A stretch of DNA of 64,000 nucleotides from Bacillota bacterium (GCA_023398375.1 JAEWSH010000051.1:372001-436000), one strand, 5' to 3'; positions 8,388-17,878 are shown, counted from the stretch's first letter. Notes: generated from the sequence alone by a model not told the origin. Translations and numbers: made by a program.

Positions 8388-9866
8388 ATGTCGGTCGAGG
8401 TATCTGTAAAGGGCGTAGGAGAAGACAAGATTTATTTTCTGTCACCAGGAGAAAGCATATTTGAAATGTTAATGAGACAAGAAAATATTTTCTTGTCTTT
8501 TTGCGGTGGAAAAGGTCTGTGCGGAAGATGCAGGATTCAATTTCTCGGACAGGCACCACTACCAAAAGCAGAGGAACGGCGCTTTCTTACACCGGATGAA
8601 TTACGTGCAGGAATGCGTCTTGCCTGTCTGACGAGACCAAATGCAGATTGTAGTATTAAACTTGCATTTCCGGAAGAGAAAAAAACAGATATTATAACAA
8701 TATATGACAATACGTATATAAATTGCAAGATACAGGAAGAAGAAAATTCTAAAACAAAAGAAATAGATAGTCTGCAGAACAAGCAGATAGTAGCAATCGA
8801 TCTTGGAACAACAACGATAGCAATGCAGCTTTTGGAAGCTGGGAGCGGACGTATCTTGAAAGAAAGAAGATTCTTAAATCCGCAGCGGATATGGGGACCG
8901 GATGTTATATCACGTATGGAGGCCAGCATACGCGGAGAACGGAAAAACATGCAACAGGTTACCTTAAAAGTATTTGAAGAAGAAATAAAAAAACTGACAC
9001 CCGATACTGAAGTGTTAATAGTAATCGCTGGAAACACAGTAATGGAGCACATTCTTATGGGTTTTGATGTGACAGGAATGTCAGGATATCCGTTCATACC
9101 CGTACAGTTAAGTCAGATGGAAAGGAACATTGGTTCCTATCATGCTATTTTAATGCCGGGTATATCCAGCTTTGTTGGCGCCGATATTACAGCCGGTATT
9201 TATGCGCTGGGAATGCAGAATACGGAAGAGATAAATCTGCTGCTCGATCTTGGAACCAATGGTGAGATGGTGATTGGAAATATGGAGCGGATGATTGCAA
9301 CGGCTACAGCAGCAGGACCTGCTTTCGATGGAGGAACACTGTCAGAGGTGGCTGGAAGTGATATGATAACAGTGACGGCACAATTATTAGAAGAAGGGAT
9401 TCTGGATGAGACAGGATTACTGCGGGAGCCTTATTTTCAGCAAGGTTATCAGTTACAGAAAGTGCGTATCCGGCAACAGGATATTCGTAACTTGCAGATG
9501 GCTAAGGCAGCTGTAAAAACAGGAATTATGATGCTCCAAGAACAATTTGGTATTACGCTTACCCAGATTGCACATGTCTATCTGGCGGGGGGATTTGGAT
9601 ATCATCTGGATGTTGCAAAGGCAAACCGGATCGGCATGATTCCGGAGAAACTTAAGGAAAAGGTGATTGCAGTCGGGAACTCTTCTCTGCTTGGAGCTTA
9701 CTTATATGGAAGGGAACTGTTGAAACATCAGGAGAAGGAGAAACGTATAGCAGATCTTTGGATAGAAGAAGTAGAATCGCTGTGCCGGAAGGTGGAAGTA
9801 CTTAATCTTGCAACACAAGCTTCTTTTGAAGAAAGATATCTGGACGCAATGAATTTTGATAACTAG
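8388..9866 (+). CDS. ASKHA-domain iron-sulfur protein (corrinoid-activator RACo-like, DUF4445)
   Basis: A 492-residue protein with an N-terminal [2Fe-2S] ferredoxin domain whose cysteines fall in SFCGGKGLCGRCRIQF and a later RLACLT. The remainder is an actin-like ATPase-fold region with IDLGTTTIAMQLL and LDLGTNGEMVIGN phosphate-binding motifs and a C-terminal AGGFGYHLD stretch. Relatives (RACo/RamA-type) reductively reactivate corrinoid proteins using ATP; no corrinoid partner is encoded nearby, so the substrate is unknown. I place the start at the ATG at 8388 because AGAGAGGA precedes it by seven bases. An in-frame ATG 24 bases earlier lacks a site. Confidence 0.85.
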   Translation: MSVEVSVKGVGEDKIYFLSPGESIFEMLMRQENIFLSFCGGKGLCGRCRIQFLGQAPLPKAEERRFLTPDELRAGMRLACLTRPNADCSIKLAFPEEKKTDIITIYDNTYINCKIQEEENSKTKEIDSLQNKQIVAIDLGTTTIAMQLLEAGSGRILKERRFLNPQRIWGPDVISRMEASIRGERKNMQQVTLKVFEEEIKKLTPDTEVLIVIAGNTVMEHILMGFDVTGMSGYPFIPVQLSQMERNIGSYHAILMPGISSFVGADITAGIYALGMQNTEEINLLLDLGTNGEMVIGNMERMIATATAAGPAFDGGTLSEVAGSDMITVTAQLLEEGILDETGLLREPYFQQGYQLQKVRIRQQDIRNLQMAKAAVKTGIMMLQEQFGITLTQIAHVYLAGGFGYHLDVAKANRIGMIPEKLKEKVIAVGNSSLLGAYLYGRELLKHQEKEKRIADLWIEEVESLCRKVEVLNLATQASFEERYLDAMNFDN

Positions 9867-9907
9867 GATGCATATATTTACAATAAGTAAATATTTGAGG
9901 AAGCTCA

Positions 9908-10606
9908 ATGAAAAAGTTACAACACGGAATATTGATTCTGCTCGCTATCAATATCGTGATGGTATGCATGTGTTATATAAATAGAGAAACCCGTACGACA
10001 GTAAAAACAATAGAAAGTAATGTAGAGTTGGAAACAAAAATTGCAGAAAATAAAGGAAAGATAGCAATAACATTTGATGACGGTCCCATTCCTGGGTATA
10101 CTGAAAAATTGCTGGATGGACTGCAGAAAAGAAAAGTAAGAGCTACTTTTTTTGTAACAGGAAAACATGCAAAAGATTCTCCGGAGCTGATAAAGCGAAT
10201 GCAGGAAGAAGGGCATTTAATTGGAAATCATACCTATTCACATCTACAGCTTACAAAGAAAAATGAAAAAGAATTTATAGAGGAAGTAAAGGAGACCAAT
10301 GCAGTCATCAAAGAAATTACCGGAGAAACTACTACTTATGTAAGACCACCGTATGGTTTATGGAGCAAGAAATGTGATGAGGAATTAAATATGTTTCCGG
10401 TTCTCTGGACAGTCGATCCACGCGACTGGTGTACTTCCAATGCAAATAAAATAGTCTGCAGGGTAGTGGGAAAAGTGCAGGAGAATGATATCATTCTTAT
10501 GCATGATGGTTATGATCCCTCTGTTCTGGCAGCGTTGGAAATCATTGATACATTACAGGAACAAGGATATGAATTCGTGACTGTGGATGAAATCCTATTT
10601 GATTGA
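9908..10606 (+). CDS. Membrane-anchored polysaccharide deacetylase (NodB/CE4)
   Basis: A 232-residue protein with an N-terminal signal anchor (about residues 7-24) and a NodB homology domain. The five CE4 motifs are visible: TFDDGP, HTYSH (metal His pair), RPPYG, DPRDW and the ILMHD catalytic His motif. It should deacetylate N-acetyl groups in peptidoglycan or another cell-surface glycan on the outer face of the membrane. Its size and motif spacing resemble PdaA and PdaB-like enzymes of spore-forming Firmicutes, but a sporulation role cannot be shown from the sequence. A GAGGAAG ribosome site precedes the start. Confidence 0.9.
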   Translation: MKKLQHGILILLAINIVMVCMCYINRETRTTVKTIESNVELETKIAENKGKIAITFDDGPIPGYTEKLLDGLQKRKVRATFFVTGKHAKDSPELIKRMQEEGHLIGNHTYSHLQLTKKNEKEFIEEVKETNAVIKEITGETTTYVRPPYGLWSKKCDEELNMFPVLWTVDPRDWCTSNANKIVCRVVGKVQENDIILMHDGYDPSVLAALEIIDTLQEQGYEFVTVDEILFD

Positions 10607-10633
10607 GGCCAGGGTAACATATATATTGGATTC

Positions 10634-10684
10634 AGCCGCAGTGGTACATAAAGCATAAAATACATGCTCTACGTACCAGCGGCT
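10634..10684 (+). other. Structured intergenic element, nested hairpin
   Basis: AGCCGC-AG-TGGTAC (10634-10647) pairs with GTACCAGCGGCT (10673-10684), giving a 12-bp stem with an AG bulge. Inside the loop AGCAT and ATGCT form a second helix. No U-tract follows, so it is not a typical terminator. It occupies the start of a 375-base gap between the deacetylase and rarA in which I see no gene. Confidence 0.45.
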
Positions 10685-10981
10685 TCATACAGTTGTTCTT
10701 CAAACTATGTTGTGCATCAATTATAATATTGCATGTGTATGTGCAAATTGACGAAGCCAAGTTTTATGATAAGCATTGATGCTTGAACCAAGAATTGATT
10801 ACTGCTCATTATCAGGAGAAAGAGTATTACTAAACTAAAGTAGCATTAGGCGAACATTGGTATCTTACATGAATGATTGAGCATAGTGATTGTTGCTTGG
10901 ATTGAAATATGTTAAAATCTAAAAAAGATTTAAGTTCTACTATAAATGAATGTTTATTATGAAAGCGATAGGACAGATAAA

Positions 10982-12343
10982 ATGGATATTTTTGAGTATA
11001 TGCGAAATAATAATATGGAAAAAGAATCTCCTCTGGCAGCAAGGTTAAGACCCACTACGCTGGAAGAAGTGGTGGGACAGCAGCATATTATTGGAAAAGA
11101 CAAATTATTATATCGTGCCATCAAAGCGGATAAGATAAGTTCCATTATTTTTTACGGTCCTCCGGGAACAGGAAAAACAACACTTGCCAAGGTGATCGCA
11201 CATACCACCAGTGCTGAATTTAAACAGATCAATGCAACCATTGCGGGTAAAAAAGACATGGAGATCGTTGTCGATGAGGCAAAAAAACTGCAGGGTATGT
11301 ATGGAAAAAAAACGATTCTATTTATCGATGAGATTCATAGATTTAATAAAGGACAGCAGGATTATCTGCTTCCTTTTGTAGAAGATGGGACGCTTATTCT
11401 TATCGGAGCTACAACAGAGAACCCATATTTCGAAGTAAATGGAGCGTTGATTTCGCGTTCCATTGTATTTGAATTGAAACCTTTAGAGAAAGAGGATATC
11501 AAGGAATTGTTACATCGTGCTGTTTATGACACGGTAAAAGGTATGGGCGCGTATGAGGCTGTAATTGACGATGATGCCATGGAATTTCTGGCAGAGATAG
11601 CTGGCGGCGATGCAAGACATGCATTAAATGCAATAGAACTTGGCATCATGACAACTAAGAGAAGTGAAGATGGACAGGTTCATATTACCATGGAAGTGGC
11701 AAGTGAGTGTATTCAGAAGCGGGTGATCAGATATGATAAGACAGGGGATAATCATTATGATACGATATCTGCATTTATCAAAAGTATGAGAGGATCAGAT
11801 CCGGATGCAGCTCTTTATTACCTGGCAAAAATGTTGTATGCGGGGGAAAGCGTTACTTTTATAGCAAGAAGGGTTATGATATGTGCTGCCGAAGATGTTG
11901 GAAATGCGGATCCGATGGCACTTACGGTTGCCGTATCAGCAGCGCAGGCTGTAGAGAGAATAGGAATGCCAGAATCACAGATTATCCTGTCGCAGGCAGT
12001 TTCTTATGTAGCCTGCGCACCTAAGAGCAATGCAGCAGTAGTAGGAATTGGAAAAGCGATGGAAACAGTAAAAGAAACAGGGAATCTGAAGATTCCGGCA
12101 CATCTTCAGGATGCACATTATAAAGGAGCAGCAAAATTGGGGCACGGAACGGGATATAAGTATGCACATGATTATCCCAATCACTATGTGAAGCAACAGT
12201 ATCTTCCGTATGAATTGAATGGCAAAGAATTCTATACGCCGAGTGGGAACGGTTATGAGAAAAAGATACGCGAGCATATGAAGATGTTGAAAGAGAGTGT
12301 GGCACAATCTGAGACTAAAAATAAGGAATTGGAGAGGAACTGA
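10982..12343 (+). CDS. rarA: Replication-associated recombination protein A (RarA/MgsA AAA ATPase)
   Basis: A 453-residue clamp-loader-like AAA+ ATPase that acts at stalled replication forks. Seen in order: RLRPTTLEEVVGQQHIIG, Walker A GPPGTGKTTLA, Walker B ILFIDEIHRFNK, sensor 1 GATTENP, and the C-terminal MgsA domain with GSDPDAALYYLAKML and the HYKGAAKLGHG ending typical of the family. I chose MDIFEYMRNN as the start because AGGA precedes it and family members begin this way. A longer version from 10946 has no ribosome site. It is followed nine bases later by the phosphodiesterase gene, probably as one operon. Confidence 0.95.
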   Translation: MDIFEYMRNNNMEKESPLAARLRPTTLEEVVGQQHIIGKDKLLYRAIKADKISSIIFYGPPGTGKTTLAKVIAHTTSAEFKQINATIAGKKDMEIVVDEAKKLQGMYGKKTILFIDEIHRFNKGQQDYLLPFVEDGTLILIGATTENPYFEVNGALISRSIVFELKPLEKEDIKELLHRAVYDTVKGMGAYEAVIDDDAMEFLAEIAGGDARHALNAIELGIMTTKRSEDGQVHITMEVASECIQKRVIRYDKTGDNHYDTISAFIKSMRGSDPDAALYYLAKMLYAGESVTFIARRVMICAAEDVGNADPMALTVAVSAAQAVERIGMPESQIILSQAVSYVACAPKSNAAVVGIGKAMETVKETGNLKIPAHLQDAHYKGAAKLGHGTGYKYAHDYPNHYVKQQYLPYELNGKEFYTPSGNGYEKKIREHMKMLKESVAQSETKNKELERN

Positions 12344-12351
12344 ACCAGAAT

Positions 12352-13644
12352 ATGAGAACTCCGAAAAGAATAGTCATCATCTCATTAGATGCGATGGGAA
12401 GCAAAGATCTGCCATTTATGGATAGCTTACCTAATTTTCACAAATTTATGCATAAAGCAGCTATGTGTAAACAGGTAGTGAGTGTATATCCTTCAATTAC
12501 GTATCCGGCGCATACGTCTATTATAACAGGCAGGATGCCTAAAAATCATGGGGTGGTCAATAATACGCTGTTACAGCCTGGCAGAAAATCACCGGATTGG
12601 ATGTGGCAGAGAAAGTATATCACCGGGACTACCTTATACGATGAAGCGATTAAGAAAGGCTGGCGAGTGGCATCTCTTCTATGGCCTGTTACGGCAAGGA
12701 GCAGAATACAGTATAATGTTCCAGAAATCTTTGCGAACCGACCATGGCAGAATCAAATCGTGATATCTGCTATTAATGGTTCTTTATGCTATCAATTAGA
12801 GCTTAACAGAAAGTTTGGTAAAATATTGGATGGAGTCAGACAACCGGCACTTGACAACTTCGTACATGCATCCACATTATATACAATAGATAAATATCAT
12901 CCTGATATGATACTGATTCATTTGACCGATGTGGATACCAACCGCCATATCTATGGGGTAAGACATCCTAAAGTAGATGAGGCGATCAGAAGGCATGATA
13001 AACGGCTTGGAGAAATCTTAGAACATCTTGAAAATCTGGGAGATATCGAAGACACTACAATTGTATTACTTGGGGATCATTATCAGAGGGATGCTTCTGT
13101 AGTCGTGCATTTGAATTATTTACTAAAGGAAAAGGGGCTTCTTACAATAAAAGATAAGAGAATTATAAAATATCAGGTGATTGCAAAAAATTGTGATGGC
13201 TCCTGTTATCTTTATAAGAATCCTGATTGTATTGGGAAGCCGGAAGTAAATCGTAAGCTGTCAGAGGTGTTAGATATCATAGCAAATGAAGAAAAGTACG
13301 GTGCTGCTCATATATTTTCTCCGAGTGAAGCCGGTAAGATGGGTGCAGATGACACTTGTGTCGCAATGATTGAAGCAAGAGAAGGTTATTATTATCTGGA
13401 TGGATATGAATTATTGACGGAAAGTGTTGATCATGTAAAGTATGGGAAAATGAAAGCGACACATGGATATCTGCCGTATCAGTCAGACTATCAGACGTTT
13501 TTCATGATGATGGGATGTGGTGTCCGTGAGCGTTCCCAGATTGAGAGAATGCACCTTTGGGATGAAGGTGCAACTCTTGCAAGGTTATTGAATCTAGACT
13601 TAGGACAGATAGATGGAGCTGTAATCAAAGCATTTTTAGAATAA
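12352..13644 (+). CDS. Type I phosphodiesterase / nucleotide pyrophosphatase (alkaline phosphatase superfamily)
   Basis: A 430-residue cytosolic protein (no signal peptide) of the ENPP-like branch. Metal and nucleophile motifs are visible: IISLDAMG near the N-terminus, VYPSITYPAHTSIITGRMP with the probable nucleophilic Thr, HLTDVDTNRHIYG and LLGDHYQRD for the zinc sites, and THGYLPY near the end. It should hydrolyse a phosphodiester or pyrophosphate; the natural substrate is not evident. A GGAGAGGA ribosome site precedes the start. It overlaps the convergent DUF4364 gene by nine bases at the 3' end, so the two stop regions interlock. Confidence 0.85.
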   Translation: MRTPKRIVIISLDAMGSKDLPFMDSLPNFHKFMHKAAMCKQVVSVYPSITYPAHTSIITGRMPKNHGVVNNTLLQPGRKSPDWMWQRKYITGTTLYDEAIKKGWRVASLLWPVTARSRIQYNVPEIFANRPWQNQIVISAINGSLCYQLELNRKFGKILDGVRQPALDNFVHASTLYTIDKYHPDMILIHLTDVDTNRHIYGVRHPKVDEAIRRHDKRLGEILEHLENLGDIEDTTIVLLGDHYQRDASVVVHLNYLLKEKGLLTIKDKRIIKYQVIAKNCDGSCYLYKNPDCIGKPEVNRKLSEVLDIIANEEKYGAAHIFSPSEAGKMGADDTCVAMIEAREGYYYLDGYELLTESVDHVKYGKMKATHGYLPYQSDYQTFFMMMGCGVRERSQIERMHLWDEGATLARLLNLDLGQIDGAVIKAFLE

Positions 13645-14151
13645 CTGCTCTGTCAGATATTTATAGATAGATTGATTCTTTTTGGTCCAGTTTTCGCAAA
13701 TAGTGGAAGCCATCTCTTCCAGTGGGACAGAAAGTTTGATATCCACTAAAGTGATTTCCTTATCTTTTGCGATCAGATGTGCTTCAAATTCCCCGCTTGT
13801 GGATTTATAGTAATTTGATAGAATAGATACTTCATTGCGAAGTTCCAGTTTATTTTCTTTGAAATAAGCATCAATTTCAGTTTTGATCGCTTCACTTAAT
13901 CTGTTCTGGAAGAAGGTAAGTGTGCTTTTTCCTTCTTCGGTTACAGACAGGTGCGTCCTGTTACGAATCGTCTTTGCGATAATGAGGTTGGTATCGATCA
14001 ATTCAGCAATGACCTGCTGTAGTGTCAGGTAGTTCGTATATTCTTTTTCCAGAATAAAATTATCTACCTGTGTTCTGGTCAACGGAAAATTAACGCGGCC
14101 AAGCATATAGAGAACGATTAGTTTATAAATTGTAATTGCATCTTGAATCAT
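13636..14151 (-). CDS. DUF4364 family winged-helix protein
   Basis: A 171-residue protein with an N-terminal winged-helix segment (MIQDAITIYKLIVLYMLGRV...LTLQQVIAELIDTNLI) and a C-terminal domain of alternating strands. DUF4364 proteins are common in Clostridia and are presumed DNA-binding regulators; targets are unknown. I choose ATG at 14151 rather than the GTG at 14160 because the AAGGAAG ribosome site would abut the GTG. The gene overlaps the upstream radical SAM gene by about 29 bases, implying translational coupling. Confidence 0.85.
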   Translation of the reverse strand: MIQDAITIYKLIVLYMLGRVNFPLTRTQVDNFILEKEYTNYLTLQQVIAELIDTNLIIAKTIRNRTHLSVTEEGKSTLTFFQNRLSEAIKTEIDAYFKENKLELRNEVSILSNYYKSTSGEFEAHLIAKDKEITLVDIKLSVPLEEMASTICENWTKKNQSIYKYLTEQLF

Positions 14152-15145
14152 AATAAGCACTTCCTTGCCATGTATTTCTTAATTTCATTTCTTGGTGAAG
14201 GGTATTCAATACCTTTCTTTTATCACTGCTCCATAAAGGAGATATGAGCAGATTCTTAGGACCGTCTCCGGTAACACGATGAATGACTATGTCCGGTGAT
14301 AAGATTTCCAGGCAGGAAATCACGATATCTATATAACAATCCATAGACATAGCTGAAAAAGCATTGTTTTGGTAATCGTAGGACAGGTCAGTTCCCTTTA
14401 ATATGTGTAATAATTGCAATTTAATACCTTGGATTTGGCAGGTGTTCAAATAGCTGACAGTGTCAAGCATCATCGTACGGGTCTCGCCTGGCAGACCAAG
14501 TATGACATGAACAATGACAGGAATGTCATATCTATGCAAATGCTGTAAACATGCTTCAAAACAGCTTAAGGAATAACCGCGTCGGATATAACTGGCTGTA
14601 GATTCATGAATCGTCTGGAGACCTAGTTCGATCCAGATGAATTTAGAAGGGAATTCCTGTCTCAAAAGATTTAAAAGAGAGCAGATGTCTTTAGAAATAC
14701 AGTCCGGTCTGGTGCCGATGGAAATACCAATAACAGAAGTATCGCTTAATGCAGCATGAAAGAGTTCCCGAAGATAATAAAGCGGAGCGTATGTATTGGT
14801 ATAGGATTGAAAATAGGCAATAAACCTGCAACCCGTCTTTTTGGGATGTAGTTGTTTTCCGTTGGCGGTTCGTCCGGAAAAAAGTTCTTTTCCTTTTGCA
14901 ATCTGTGCCTGAATCGTGTTACCGGTTACAAGGTCTGATCTGACAGCGAAATCACCGCTCCCCCCGGCACTGCAAAAAATGCAGCCACGCGTATCCAAAG
15001 TCCCATCCCGGTTAGGGCAAGTCATGCCTGCATCGATTGCTATTTTATATATTTTTTCGCCATACGTATTCTTACAATAAGAGTCAAGGGAATGGTAAGG
15101 TTTTCCATGCCATTCCCGGATGCGTTCCACTTCTTTATCTATCAT
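14123..15145 (-). CDS. TIGR01212-type (YhcC-like) radical SAM protein
   Basis: A 340-residue radical SAM protein. The N-terminus carries the Cys cluster CPNRDGTLDTRGCIFC, whose wide first spacing (eleven residues between the first two Cys) is characteristic of the YhcC/Elp3-like TIGR01212 group, followed by a GGSGDF loop. Central motifs include SIGTRPDCIS, WIELGLQTIHE and VHVILGLPGET. It presumably generates a 5'-deoxyadenosyl radical for an uncharacterised, possibly RNA-directed, reaction. It is followed by the overlapping DUF4364 gene and lies just downstream of the malic enzyme gene on the same strand. Confidence 0.9.
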   Translation of the reverse strand: MIDKEVERIREWHGKPYHSLDSYCKNTYGEKIYKIAIDAGMTCPNRDGTLDTRGCIFCSAGGSGDFAVRSDLVTGNTIQAQIAKGKELFSGRTANGKQLHPKKTGCRFIAYFQSYTNTYAPLYYLRELFHAALSDTSVIGISIGTRPDCISKDICSLLNLLRQEFPSKFIWIELGLQTIHESTASYIRRGYSLSCFEACLQHLHRYDIPVIVHVILGLPGETRTMMLDTVSYLNTCQIQGIKLQLLHILKGTDLSYDYQNNAFSAMSMDCYIDIVISCLEILSPDIVIHRVTGDGPKNLLISPLWSSDKRKVLNTLHQEMKLRNTWQGSAYYDSRCNYNL

Positions 15146-15155
15146 TGAGATCCTT

Positions 15156-16307
15156 CTATTTAATGTGGGACTTTACTGCATTGGCAACAACATCGGCAAC
15201 CTGTGGATCGAATGCTTCCGGCATGATATTATCTTCATTCAGTTGATTATCTGGAACGAGGCCTGCAATTGCAATAGCAGCGGCTAATTTCATTTCTTCT
15301 GTGATTTGTGCAGCGCGTCCTTCCAAAGCACCTTTGAAGATTCCAGGGAAGGCAACAACATTATTCACCTGGTTAGGAAAGTCAGAGCGGCCAGTACCAA
15401 CTACTTTTGCTCCGGCAGCTTTTGCCGCGTCAGGCATAATTTCAGGAACAGGGTTAGCCATAGCGAAGAGAATGGCATCTTTATTCATGGAAGATACCAT
15501 TTCAGGAGTTACGATATTAGGAGCAGACACACCAACAAAAATATCAGCATCTCTCAAAGCATCTGCCAAGGTACCGGTCTCATTGTTCGGATTGGTAATT
15601 TCTGTCATCTTGAGCTGCATCCAGTTAAGACCTTCTGTGGATTTAGATACAATACCTACTTTGTCGCACATGATGACGTTATGGAATCCATAGGTCAATA
15701 ATAATTTTGTGATGGCCACACCGGCACTTCCGGCACCATTGACAACAACTTTACAATTTTCTTTTTGCTTTTTTACAACCTTAAGCGCATTTATGATTCC
15801 GGCAAGCACTACGATTGCGGTACCATGTTGATCATCATGAAAAACAGGAATGTCCAGAATCTTTTTCAATCTTTCTTCTATTTCAAAACAACGGGGGGCA
15901 CTGATATCTTCCAGATTAATTCCGCCATATGCCGGGGCAATATAAGTGACAGCCTTGATAATTTCCTCTGTATCCTGTGTATCAAGGCAGATAGGAACTG
16001 CATTTACACCACCGAATTCCTTGAAGAGAACAGCTTTTCCTTCCATAACAGGCATGGCAGCATAGGGACCAATATTACCAAGTCCGAGTACAGCGCTGCC
16101 GTCGGAGACTACGGCAACGGTATTAGCCTTCATCGTGTACTTATAAGCGGCTTCTTTATCAGCGGCGATGACTTTACAGGGTTCAGCAACACCCGGTGTA
16201 TATGCTAAAGATAAGTCTTCTCTGGATCTTACTGGGGTCTTTGAAATTGTTTCAAGTTTACCGTTCCACTCTTCATGAAGTTTTAAAGCTTTTTCGTTCG
16301 TAGTCAT
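15156..16307 (-). CDS. NAD(P)-dependent malic enzyme
   Basis: A 383-residue oxidative decarboxylase converting malate to pyruvate and CO2. Seen: SLAYTPGVAEPC with the catalytic Tyr, the active-site Lys region EGKAVLFKEFGG, the metal-binding EDISAPRCFEIE and FHDDQHGTA segments, and a nucleotide-binding VVNGAGSAGVAI Rossmann loop. Length fits the short bacterial malic enzyme without a phosphotransacetylase tail. I start it at the ATG of MTTNEKAL because TAGGAG precedes it. Cofactor preference is not certain from sequence. It may feed pyruvate to the nearby pyruvate:ferredoxin oxidoreductase in metabolism. Confidence 0.95.
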   Translation of the reverse strand: MTTNEKALKLHEEWNGKLETISKTPVRSREDLSLAYTPGVAEPCKVIAADKEAAYKYTMKANTVAVVSDGSAVLGLGNIGPYAAMPVMEGKAVLFKEFGGVNAVPICLDTQDTEEIIKAVTYIAPAYGGINLEDISAPRCFEIEERLKKILDIPVFHDDQHGTAIVVLAGIINALKVVKKQKENCKVVVNGAGSAGVAITKLLLTYGFHNVIMCDKVGIVSKSTEGLNWMQLKMTEITNPNNETGTLADALRDADIFVGVSAPNIVTPEMVSSMNKDAILFAMANPVPEIMPDAAKAAGAKVVGTGRSDFPNQVNNVVAFPGIFKGALEGRAAQITEEMKLAAAIAIAGLVPDNQLNEDNIMPEAFDPQVADVVANAVKSHIK

Positions 16308-16429
16308 TTTTACTCCTATCTGCATGCTTCAGGCATGCACCTTAATATTCTTATGTTACAATCCTTACAATCATATAATATTTAATTTTTAGTTTCAAGC
16401 ACAATAAAGAATCATAATAAGCTAATTTC

Positions 16430-17677
16430 TTAATTTAAAATCATTTCATCCAGAATTTTCATGTATTTATCCTTCATTTTTAAATCTCTGGACTCGTCAT
16501 TCTTTTTTTTCATATTTGCATAAAAGGAATCTGTAACAGGAAGAAATGCTTCCAAAATACCCAGATATTCTTTTGAGAAAAACTCCCGGTTCTGGAGGAC
16601 AGAAAAATAAATAAGCTGATAGCAATTAGATAAAATAAAGTTCTTAAATTTATTATTCTCGGTCTGATAGGACTCCATGATCTGATGAATAAAATGTAAC
16701 ATTTTATTTACGATCTTTTCTTCCTGAGCACAATGCAGATCTGCTGTAAAAATCGTTTGGTTCAATTGTCTGGAATCTTCTTTGATATCTTGCAGATCAT
16801 CTGTTAATTGCAGAAAAAATCCAAATTCGAGATAAAAAATCAAATCTTCTTCAGTTATTTCTTTATCAAGCAAGAAACGGTCGATCAATACAGAAATGCC
16901 ACCTTTGTAAAGGGAAATGTCCAATCGTTCTCCGGCAGTTAACGGAAGGCTTTTATTCTGCTGCCATATACTGTCTTCCTGCGCTTCTAACATCATAAGC
17001 AGCAATGTGAAAATGGTTGAGTCAATAGTTCTTGGATAATCGGATTCAATTGCCTGAAGCAGTTCACATGTCTTTTGCTGGTGCAAAGTCTTTGGGAGAA
17101 CTTCCTTACCCATCAATTTATCCCGGATTATTTGATTATATTCTGTTTTTTGTACATTGGAATAGTTTTTACTGTCAATATAGTTATCTGTGAAAGGATA
17201 GAGCATACTATATCCAAAGCCTGCCATACTAAATCCGGAATTGATCTGATTGAGTTCTTTGAACATTGCATATACGACATAGTTTCTCACAGCTTGTCCA
17301 ATTCCTTCAAAAGATAATTCGGGAGAAAATTTTCTTACATGAATCAGAAAATCCTTAAGTTCTTCTTTAAAACAGTCTAATGTCTGCTGGCTCATGGAAT
17401 CGTGTATTCCGATTATGGTTTCACCCAGTAAAAAGGTGTCTATCATATGCAATGTTCTTTGCTTCCATTTTTTTCTCCCTATCGGTATTCGTGAAAACTT
17501 ATTTAACTGCGTATGAAAATTTTCTGAAACAGTCTGGATATACTGTTCGTTCTGTATCTTGGATTTTTTATCGATCTCAGACAAAAAATCCGGGAATGAA
17601 TCGCTGGTGGCATGCCAATTGTTTTTTATTATAGTAAAATAGTTTTCTTTAACGAGATGCAAATTGGATAGAAGCAT
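16430..17677 (-). CDS. Class I isoprenoid-synthase-like protein
   Basis: A 415-residue all-helical protein. Two acidic segments stand out: YPFTDNYIDS (about residues 150-160) and FFLQLTDDLQDIKEDSRQ (about 280-297). They resemble the Asp-rich metal-binding motifs of class I terpenoid or polyprenyl synthases, and I call it by that resemblance; substrate and product are unknown. A longer reading from the ATG at 17791 would add 38 residues encoded by a tandem DNA repeat. That ATG overlaps a promoter -10, whereas GAGG lies just before the ATG at 17677, so I prefer the shorter form. A stand-alone reverse-strand gene. Confidence 0.6.
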   Translation of the reverse strand: MLLSNLHLVKENYFTIIKNNWHATSDSFPDFLSEIDKKSKIQNEQYIQTVSENFHTQLNKFSRIPIGRKKWKQRTLHMIDTFLLGETIIGIHDSMSQQTLDCFKEELKDFLIHVRKFSPELSFEGIGQAVRNYVVYAMFKELNQINSGFSMAGFGYSMLYPFTDNYIDSKNYSNVQKTEYNQIIRDKLMGKEVLPKTLHQQKTCELLQAIESDYPRTIDSTIFTLLLMMLEAQEDSIWQQNKSLPLTAGERLDISLYKGGISVLIDRFLLDKEITEEDLIFYLEFGFFLQLTDDLQDIKEDSRQLNQTIFTADLHCAQEEKIVNKMLHFIHQIMESYQTENNKFKNFILSNCYQLIYFSVLQNREFFSKEYLGILEAFLPVTDSFYANMKKKNDESRDLKMKDKYMKILDEMILN

Positions 17678-17741
17678 CGTTTTCCTCATTTCTGCGCTGC
17701 ATTTTGTGCATTTCAGTTCCTTTGCACCTGACTCACTTGCG

Positions 17742-17878
17742 CGACATTCGCCGTTCGTCAAATGCACTGCACTTAATTCACTTGCGCTCATTATATCATG
17801 AACATAAAGCAGTTCATGATCGACATTCGCCGTTCGTCAAATGCACTGCACTTGACTCACTTGCGCTCATTATATCAT
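17742..17878. repeat. Tandem repeat, two copies of about 58 bases at 79-base spacing
   Basis: Copy 1 (17742-17799) and copy 2 (17821-17878) begin CGACATTCGCCGTTCGTCAA and end CTCATTATATCAT, differing at only a few bases. A third partial copy (GCACCTGACTCACTTGCGC) lies at 17725-17743. Between the copies ATCATGAAC and GTTCATGAT form a 9-bp hairpin. On the reverse strand each copy contains TGATATAAT, an extended -10. The 425-base gap between the isoprenoid-like gene and rho otherwise holds only promoters. Confidence 0.8.

Noticed and set aside
10607..10981. tRNA-like fold in the gap before rarA
   Set aside because: The nested hairpin does not give a cloverleaf with T-loop or anticodon stem consensus and no CCA end.
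17678..17791. N-terminal extension of the isoprenoid-synthase-like protein (SASELSAVHLTNGE...)
   Set aside because: Encoded by the tandem repeat, and its start codon overlaps a promoter -10. The ATG at 17677 has a better ribosome site.
17742..17878. CRISPR-like array
   Set aside because: Only two full copies, long repeat unit with internal promoter-like sequence, no spacers of regular length and no cas genes.
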